From Hermatobates lingyangjiaoensis (lineage: Eukaryota > Arthropoda > Insecta > Hemiptera > Hermatobatidae), in assembly GCA_026182355.1 (NCBI GenBank), contig JAPFBL010000068.1, positions 9,151,001 to 9,215,000 of the forward strand: a stretch of 64,000 nt of DNA, in the 5' to 3' direction. Shown one piece after another: positions 56,418-64,000 of this stretch. Numbering within the stretch: the stretch's first letter is position 1; each line of letters begins with the position of its first letter. Under the pieces are notes generated by a model that had not been told where the DNA came from, did no database searches, and saw only the letters and a list, made by a program, of their open reading frames with translations. Made by a program: the position numbers and the translations under genes.

Positions 56418-59400
56418 GTGTAAATAAATTCGTATTTAATTTAGTTTTTAATATACAGTAAGTAATTAAGTAAGTAAGTAATTTACATGACAGAATTTGA
56501 TCTCCAGATTTGACGCATTTTAATGCTTTAATGCCCTCCCCCCCTCCCCAATCATAATTTTTTTTTTAAATTACTGAAAACATAATAAATTATAAAATAT
56601 ATATTTATTTCTTGTGTTATGAGTTTTTTGTTAAAATAAAAACTAAATGTGAACATACGTGTTAACAAACTGTTAAACGTTTAGGCATATCTATTGGTTA
56701 AAAAAATTCTTTTTAGGAACAATGTTGTCAACCATAAAAGATAGACTTAATCCTTAAGATAGTTTAGTTAATTCATCTAATGAGTTAGGGTGCTTGTTTA
56801 ACTTGTTAATGGAGTTCTTGTACCTCGATAAGGGAGCAAATATTGTCTTTTCAGTTGGGAATGCCTCCCCCAGTAGGTGAAGGCTAGATGCTCTGGCACA
56901 TGTCTCCACCAGTCTCTTCCTGACTAACAAATGAAGTTTATTTATTCCAACAGAAGTAACAGTAGATGCCTTAATGATATCACTCTTTTCTTAAACTATT
57001 TGCATAATCAAATTTTCTTTCAACCCCATAAATTCCAAATCCAGACTTGAAAATTAAGTTATGTAAATTTTTACCCTAGAAATGTACTTTATATCAGTTT
57101 AGCTTTAATTTTAAATTCTCCTAATAAGGTTATTTCCTAATAGGAATATTTAACTTAAAACGCCAAATTTATTTCATTTATTAACTGAACACTATTTATT
57201 AATCGAACAGAAAAACAAAATAATTACCTTCGCTTAAAAATATCAAACTTTTTTATATCCTTCATACACACTTATACGCAAATTAAAATAATTGTTTATA
57301 AGAAATTTAAGTTATTTCTACTTTACTGTAAGTAAAATATACTGATCATATATCAAGATTTTTGCGGATATACACATTTTGAAGTGCTTTGAGTCCATAT
57401 TTGACAATTGTTTGAGATGCATGAGTGGGTGGGTAGTTGTATATACAAACGTTTGTCGCCAAATTACAATCCAAACAGTTCTCTACACCAAATTCATATT
57501 TCGCCCAAAGATGGATCTGATATCGTAGATGTCATTTATGTTGTCTGGCACTATTGCATCATGGAAAATTTCGTATGGTCAATATGTGATTTAAGACAAA
57601 ATTTACCATTTTCTAAATTAGTTACCCTAGAGTGATATAATTTTCAGATTTGGTAGTATTAATGTAATGGTATATTAACTGATGATATAATGGTAGTTTT
57701 AACCTAAATAAACTTTTGATTTATTCATCAACCGGAGAAGGAGCCAATCTTGTGTTAAAGTGTAAATATTTTAACTTGTAATATTTTTTGAAAGCATCTG
57801 AACACGATACTGGGAAAATACTTGACGGATCAAAATTAAGTTATACCCAAAATGAAGTGATAAAAATTGACCCTAACAAGGGTTCGAGCATTATACTTTT
57901 CTGTCCAAAGTGATATTCCGGTGCATTTTATAAATTCAAAAAAATTTAATTGTAGCTAATTGTAGAAAAATGAAATTTCTTGAAAATAGTCTACCAGAAA
58001 TCAGTATGCTCATATTTAGTTTCTGATGTCACTGTGGAGGTACAGCAACCTTTCCACAAAAACTACACTTCTTTGTAAGATTTTTATGTTAAAAAAATCT
58101 TTTTGTTCACAAATAAATCTGACTATACTTTTTCTGACAAAATTGCTTGATAACGTTTTTTTTTACAAAAATTGAAATTACATTGGATGAAATGTTCACA
58201 GATATTGTCATTGGGAATAAAAAACTGTTCCCTTATGATGATATGAAATTTTGTTTTATTTTACAGTTAAAGAAGTCAAATATTTATATTAATATTAAAT
58301 TGGATCAAAATTGGTTAAACTCAGAGAAATCAGATAGAGGACATTTTTTAATAAAATAAAAGTACTACACTCATCAGGCGCTCTACCGTCTTACAAACGG
58401 TATTGCCCTAACAGTTCAATTACTGTTTATAATTAGAGAAATTAATGTTGTGTGGGGTCTCTCGCTAGATTTTTTTTTTTTTTTTTTTGATATTTTTGAG
58501 TGGTTGATGGATAGTTGTTTAACGTGTTCTAATCACTAATCAATTTACATGTCCCACTCTATAACAATTCATAATGCTAGACATATAATTTTTGGCGCAT
58601 TTAAGAACCACTTTGTTTTTGATTCATGTTGACACTGGGAGAAGGTACTTTTTTGTTCTTTTTGACAAAACGGCTAAAATAATTTTAAGTCGTTCTATCG
58701 GCGATTCCCGAAATTTAAAATTTTGTTTTTGATATTTTCTTGGTGTGATTATTTCTTATTGCTTGTATTATTGGAAGAGTAGTATTATACAAAAAATGAT
58801 AACTATTAAGTATCTAGCAGTAACATGTCTGATTGTTCTAGAGCAATGATTAAAATTTAGTTGTAACTGATAAAGTGGATATAGCTACATTATAATAAAT
58901 TCACTCATTAAAGTTATTATCTAAGAGTTTCTTAGTATTTTATCGCAGTCCTGATAATTTGTCTACCGATGGCCGGTCCCACATTAAAATCAGACCAAAA
59001 CTAAATTGGTTACTTTCAATTTGTTTATGAATTATATTAGATTTACTCATAGTATAGTTATCAATGACAAAAAAAATGTGAGAGTAAATTATGATTGTAA
59101 TTGTTCAGTTATTTTAAAGTGGCAGTTTGTGCTTATCAAACAGTTATTGATACAATTGTGATAAGTTTTGTGGAACAATAATTATTTGGTTAAAGACATT
59201 TGAAGTAGTATAAATGATTTGGTATTTATCTGATTTGTTATTATAATATAATCAATGAATGATGATATTTAAACGAGATGGTTTAATTGCTGGGTGCTTA
59301 CACTTAAATACTCATAAACATTATTAAATTTCACAAAATAACTGAAAATTACCAAATTACCTATCTATAAGACTCATAAATAACTATAAAACTCTCTTTT

Positions 59401-59854
59401 TAGATGAACGCGTGAATTAAATGAAGGTTCATGCGTTCATGAAGAACTTATAAACTGTTGTGTTAGTTTTCTGTGATAATCTCATATGGTGGTTGGTTGC
59501 ACATGATCGAGAAAAGGAGAGATCTACCACACAATTTAATAGTCAGAAATTCGATTTCGTCATTTTCTCATAAATTTGATTCAAGAACTCACAGAAATAT
59601 TACAGAACGTAAGAATGTTTAATTTAATACTCTTAATTATTGGGAGAGATTACAAAAGTTTCAGTTCAGTAAATATAGAGCTGTTAGAACCGGGGAAGAA
59701 GTTAGAATATTTTAGTATGTAACCAATTTTTTCTACAATTGAAAGTAATGGAATAGATTTCTTAATAAAAAGTAAAGTTTACTTTTCTAGTAGAAAAGGA
59801 AAAATATCTAGTTTAAGGGAGAAAACAAAAATCTGGAGAAGCCAACAATGAGCA
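56418..59854. other. AT-rich intergenic DNA
   Basis: No gene recognised. A pyrimidine-rich run (56533-56550) and a poly-T at 58470-58489 are present. The part 57815-57900 resembles 34055-34150 weakly. Confidence 0.5.
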
Positions 59855-59859
59855 TTACT

Positions 59860-59935
59860 ATAAGTAAGCATAATATTATACTGACTGGCAGTCAATTAAG
59901 TTCATTGTTATTTTAATGCAACTATCGTGCGGGCA
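59860..59935 (+). repeat. Dispersed repeat family D, diverged copy
   Basis: ACTATAAGTAAGCATAATAT and CTGACTGGCAGTCAATTAAG parallel the copy at 48468, with more differences. Confidence 0.4.
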
Positions 59936-60199
59936 TCAAACCAAACTCTCTGGTAAGACATTATGCAACTTATTTTTTTTCAATTTAATGGTTTAATTGA
60001 TTTTAATGTATCTAAACCATTTTGAAAGTTATAACAGTTATGAAGTCATTGATAAAGAACAAACTAACAACTTATTATTATTATTAATATGACCCGTTAG
60101 TACAACAGAAAAGTTTACTTTTTTCGAATCTGGAAGCTTCCAAACCAAGAGATAATTTGCGATTAATTCTTCAGCCTCTAAATATTCTATTTAGAGCAT

Positions 60200-60870
60200 T
60201 ATATCTAGTAACATATAGTTCAAACTATTAATATTTTGTAGCATTAAATTAACCAAAGTCGATTGGGTATTTGCATTTTGTACCAGTCTCCTTGGGCAGA
60301 AAACTGCATCTTTCTTGATAAAAATATGCAAGTGGGATTCCTTTAAGAACATTTTCTTAATGACGAGAGGGTTCCCTTTTATGTTGCAACCAGTGCATTT
60401 AAAAACCATTAGTTTACTACAGTAGTAATAGTAATTTTGATAGCTAAATTGTAGATTTGGTGTTAAAACCCCATGTTGTACCAAAGAATCTCGTACAGCC
60501 GAATCATTGCTTTTGTTTCCTTGGCCATACATCTGTTACATGGGTAATCTAGTTTGATCTTTTTTTTAACGTTATTGAATACAGCTCAGAGTTTAAGCTT
60601 AGTGGTTTTAATGAAGTGGCTTTTGAGGTGGTCTTTATTTCTTATTGAGGAAGGTATAAGGATCGTTTTAGCTGAATTTATATTCAGACCTTCTCCTTTA
60701 CCCATCTCTCAACAGTTCAGAATGCAAACTGCATTAAGTTCTAATGCAATACCATAAAGCATTATTCATGACATAATGACAAGGTCATCTGCATATCTTT
60801 GCGTATCGTAACCTTGATTATTCAGGGCTCTAGGAGACCTTCCTCAAACAATCAATAGCTGTCACAATTT
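60200..60870 (-). pseudogene. Second LINE reverse-transcriptase relic (minus strand)
   Basis: On the minus strand near 60830-60785 the frame reads DTQRYADDLVIMS, fitting the catalytic A/F-A-D-D block, followed in another frame by GLNINSAKTILIPSS near 60700, the block that normally follows it, and a decayed C-terminal part. The 113-residue minus-strand frame at 60191-60532 falls in the downstream region. Frames are interrupted; only the last half of the domain is visible. This is R1- or Jockey-like, without further resolution. Confidence 0.55.
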
Positions 60871-61342
60871 CAGTTATTATAGATCCCATATTACACTATT
60901 TATTCTTGTGCTACATTATTGCAATCTATTTTATAGTTTTTGGATAGATAGATCTATATTATTACTAGTTATTCAATGGATTCTACTGGATGTTATGTAG
61001 AAATTTTCCGTGTGATTTCACTTAGCCTTAGGATTATTTCTCTTTGCTAACCAACATTTTGAGGCTTATTGTGTTGTTTGCCCTTCTGCTAGGTATGTTG
61101 TACACTATTAGGATGCCTATTTACCCAAAATTTCTCAAGTTGTAATCTTTAGTGTAATAATACTCTTCTAATATTGTAAGGTCATGAAATATTTGTATAA
61201 TTCAAAATCATAAGTTTACAGAATCTTTGAAAAAATGGCTTTTTATTGCTGATTTCTATAGCGGACAGACAGACAAACTTTGTATTTTATATATACAGAT
61301 ATATGATACTGTATATATTATATACAGTAATATAAAGATTTT
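60871..61342. other. AT-rich intergenic DNA
   Basis: Nothing recognised. Confidence 0.5.
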
Positions 61343-61410
61343 AGTTTTTTTCCCCATTTCATATTGTGGTTTGATCATTGATTCTTATTTCAGGTGTTTA
61401 AGTGAAATTA
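61343..61410 (+). repeat. Family A tail fragment
   Basis: CCCCATTTCATATTGTGGTT, TGATCATTGATTCTTATTTC and GTGTTTAAGTGAAAT are the distal part of family A; the core is missing. Ends at a short TA run. Confidence 0.75.
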
Positions 61411-61419
61411 TATATATAT

Positions 61420-61567
61420 ATAACAATTAAAATAAGCAGTGACACATAAACAGAAACACAACAAAGACTCACTTTTCAATATTTCGACCGTAATGGCGGT
61501 CGAAATATTGAAAAGTGAGTCTTTGTTGTGTTTCTGTTTATGTGTCACTGCTTATTTTAATTGTTAT
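61420..61567. repeat. Perfect palindrome, 71-nt arms
   Basis: Arms 61420-61490 and 61497-61567 are exact reverse complements by eye with a 6-base loop (TAATGG). The centre is CGACCG-CGGTCG, followed by AAATATTGAAAAGTGAGTCT, the same order as the post-hammerhead words of PLE ends. The CTGAnGA box is absent, as if the palindrome closed inside stem II. The right flank reads TTGTCCTGCCGGACCG before a TA run. Confidence 0.97.
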
Positions 61568-61598
61568 TTGTCCTGCCGGACCGTTTTTCGTTTATCAT

Positions 61599-61630
<32 letters not shown>

Positions 61631-61633
<3 letters not shown>

Positions 61634-61800
61634 ATTCCACATAAACACGTGAAATAACAATCAATGTCAAACCACAATACAAAATGGGAAAACAAGACTA
61701 AGATTTTTCAACGTCAGAGTCAAAAACCCAACTGAATGAAGACAGCTTGTTACTGTTGAATGATCTTGTCTTGTTTTTCCATTTCATATTGTGGTTTGTC
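61631..61800. repeat. Family A foldback, decayed
   Basis: Left part on the minus strand (TAAACACGTGAAATAACAAT, ATGGGAAAACAAGACTAAGA) and right part on the plus strand (GAAGACAGCTTGTTACTG, TTTCCATTTCATATTGTGG), with TA runs on both sides. The right core has lost CTGACG. Confidence 0.85.

Positions 61801-61850
<50 letters not shown>
61801..61850. repeat. (TA)n microsatellite
   Basis: TA run between the family A foldback and the next palindrome. Confidence 0.95.
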
Positions 61851-61854
<4 letters not shown>

Positions 61855-61992
61855 TACATGCTTTTAAAAACTGGATGTCTGTTTCCACTTGATTTAATTT
61901 TGTCTTATATGTTTCCAAATTACGTAATTTGGAAAAATATAAGACAAAATTAAATCAAGTGGAAACAGACATCCAGTTTTTAAAAGCATGTA
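61855..61992. repeat. Palindrome, 69-nt arms, made from PLE coding sequence
   Basis: Arms 61855-61923 and 61924-61992 meet with no spacer at CCAAATTACGTAATTTGG and match with about one mismatch. The right arm is part of an open frame resembling a PLE N-terminus, so the palindrome is two head-to-head copies of that coding region. Confidence 0.93.
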
Positions 61993-62084
61993 TTGAAGAA
62001 GGACTGCTCCCAACTTTTATATATAAATATATAAATTCAAAAAGTATAAGATGCATTACAAGAATCTATAGCAAGAATAATTAA
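61929..62084 (+). pseudogene. PLE N-terminal coding fragment
   Basis: The frame reads LEKYKTKLNQVETDIQFLKA, CIEEGLLPTFI, then becomes AT-repeat-like and stops at 62084. The block with hydrophobic FLK..C and LLPTF is typical of the beginning of Penelope-like proteins and parallels 31758-31928. It has no start codon here because the palindrome centre cuts it. Confidence 0.6.
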
Positions 62085-62589
62085 CATAGGGTATATAGCA
62101 ACTAAAATAGCGACTACTAAAGACTACTAGGTCAGGTGTGTTTTCGATTTTATGCGGTGATTAATTGTGAAACATCTACTCACTAGTCAAAATAATCAGG
62201 GTTATGATGTGCAAAGATATTGAGATAACTTTGTCATTACAAAAAGACGAATAATTAATATTCCTGTTTTTGAGCTTACGCAACATAGTCTGCACATTGT
62301 AAAAAGATTGGTAAAGGAGAAAAGTCTGGTTATAAATCCATCTGAAAGGTCCTTTTTTGTTTCTCAAAAAGAGAGAATGTCGATCTCCAAAACTTTTTCA
62401 TTCTATGTAAATGGAAGGAAATCACATTTTAGAAGCAATAATAATAACCTGCCAGATTACTCTATATCAATAAATTTAAGTTTGATATAACTAATAACAT
62501 GAGCATAGTTATAATATCACAAATAAAATCATTAATTTAATTATCTACATCTTTTTCATATGTTCCTCAAAAGATTGATGTTTCGTACT
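62085..62589. other. AT-rich intergenic DNA
   Basis: Nothing recognised; a 60-residue frame at 62308-62490 has no family. Confidence 0.5.
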
Positions 62590-62650
62590 TGAATGATTTT
62601 CAACGAGTTTGATATTATAATAAAGTTGAATGTAGACCACTTCAGATTTT
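62590..62650 (-). repeat. Dispersed repeat family D, inverted copy
   Basis: Reverse complement reads GAAGTGGTCTACATTCAACT, TTATTATAATATCAAACTCG and TTGAAAAT, matching the copy at 48468. Confidence 0.65.
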
Positions 62651-64000
62651 TATCTTAATGCTACAACATATTATTTTATTTAAATTCAGAAATTAAAGGT
62701 AGGTATCTTAAAATAAACCATTAAATTAACTGCCAATTATTCTGTTAATAAGATCATTTGTGAAGTGAAATGTAGACGATAATGATGAAATATAATTCAA
62801 GAACTATGCCTAATGAAATGTCTTAAGAAGATGGCTGTCAAATTTGTTTAGAAACTTGTTAAAATCCGTTGTGCCGCTAATGGTTATTGCAGTTCAAAGT
62901 ATTGATACTTGTGATATTGAATTTTCAGTATTGTTGAAGTGAAAAGTTCAACAGTTGTACAGTATCAGCAACGTTTTAATAATTTATAATAGCTTAAGAG
63001 ATAATTTTTTTGTAACACATCTGAGAGTAATCATTAAGATTAGACCCATTTTCCTAAACGTTTTCTGATAACTCTACCTTGCACCTCTCCAATCCCTTCA
63101 ACAATAAATTGATAAGGTACTGATATACAATTGATAACCACCTAGTACCGTTTTATTAATACTGACATAAATTAGGTTTAATTCAAGAACTGAATGTTTT
63201 ACTATTTACTAATATTAATATATATCTAATCATTATATTGATGTTTGCGAACAACAATTTCACCTGTAGGCATATATTATTAAAGTACTATTACAAAATA
63301 ACATACATCCTGATGAACAGTATGAAAGGTTGAAACTTATCGACTCATAAAAATTTATGATATTGTGAAGAAAGTGATAGAGTTTATGTAGGAAATTTAA
63401 GATATTTATTGTGGTTTAGGTATCCAAAACTATGTTTATTTTTTAACAATATATAAACATTTATGATCCAATGAAGGAATGCTTGTAAATTCTATAGAAT
63501 GAATTGAATGTGGAAATAGGTTAGTAATTTTTCTTCTGTTCATTAATTTAAGCGCATTGTGATTTATAAAATTTATTTATTTCTATTGAAAACAAGAAAA
63601 TCAAGAAAAAAAATGTTCTTTTGTATCTCGATTGGAGGAAGATTGGAAGTACTCATGGCAAATTCAGTAAAAAGTTAATGAGAACATTGTCATCATAGGA
63701 CTGAGAATTTTTTATAAAAAATTGAATAATTTTATAATGTAATGTAGAATAAATGTTTAACGTAAAGGAATCGCATAGAACACTTAATTATTTTAATGAT
63801 GACTACAAGTACAAGTATATTACTATCGTTATTATGAAGCATTTACAAAATGGTTTGTGCTTCTGAACTCTGTATAGGTGATCGCGGTTAGTGTCATACT
63901 TAACTCAAGCCATGTCTTTCAAAGTGTGGCTTATGACCACATTAGTATTGTACCCTCATTAGCTATGGAAACCATACACCTCTAATCTCTGTTTTCAGTA
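62651..64000. other. AT-rich intergenic DNA
   Basis: No gene or repeat recognised to the end of the window. Confidence 0.5.

Noticed and set aside
57871..57890. GGGTTCGAGC resembling a tRNA T arm
   Set aside because: No matching acceptor, D or anticodon arms could be drawn around it.

Overview
The window looks like an AT-rich nuclear region of an animal genome: long host-gene-free stretches, many (TA)n, (CA)n and (CT)n runs, and several transposable-element classes. No host protein-coding gene, tRNA, rRNA or CRISPR array could be recognised. A Jockey-like LINE, a BEL/Pao retrotransposon, Helitrons and GIY-YIG Penelope-like elements (PLEs) together fit an arthropod best, but this is an inference from element types and the species is not identified.

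Layout. 0-11 kb: AT-rich desert with a 22-bp minisatellite, the first copies of a foldback repeat (family A, 4.4 and 6.2-6.5 kb), microsatellites and several locally GC-rich unexplained islands. 11.0-12.2 kb: decayed PLE (reverse-transcriptase tail plus GIY-YIG part). 12.5-14.3 kb: three foldbacks. 14.8 kb: GC-rich island with a strong hairpin. 16.6-19.7 kb: Helitron helicase relic with a Helitron-type 3' end, followed by two non-autonomous copies and a 135-bp tandem array. 19.7-22.1 kb: PLE ends, a PLE linker/GIY-YIG open frame and another foldback. 23.2-29.1 kb: nearly complete BEL/Pao element with near-identical LTRs and a 5-bp target duplication. 31.3-32.4 kb: cluster of PLE-derived foldbacks and a PLE 5' end. 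36.7-38.1 kb: LINE reverse-transcriptase relic. 42.3-43.1 kb: possible non-autonomous DNA transposon. 50.9-52.3 kb: 176-bp-arm palindrome and a minus-strand PLE 3' end with a 273-bp tandem duplication. 53.3-56.4 kb: Jockey-like LINE with internal deletion and frameshift. 60.2-60.9 kb: second decayed LINE relic, minus strand. 61.3-62.1 kb: another foldback cluster, one arm of which encodes the PLE N-terminus.

Main observation. Many foldbacks and PLE ends bounded by (TA)n runs carry the same module: CTGAnGA, a short stem-loop, GAAA, a very short third stem, then a strand complementary to the bases before CTGAnGA. This is the arrangement of a type I hammerhead ribozyme with minimal stem III. Several foldbacks match PLE 3' ends or PLE N-terminal coding sequence. 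The parts therefore appear to be one connected set: PLEs, their ribozyme-bearing terminal repeats, and palindromic derivatives seeded at (TA)n runs. The GC-rich islands (about 4.0, 8.1, 10.0, 10.4, 14.8, 21.2, 36.1, 46.4 and 47.5 kb) are candidates for conserved regulatory DNA, judged only on composition and homeodomain-like words.
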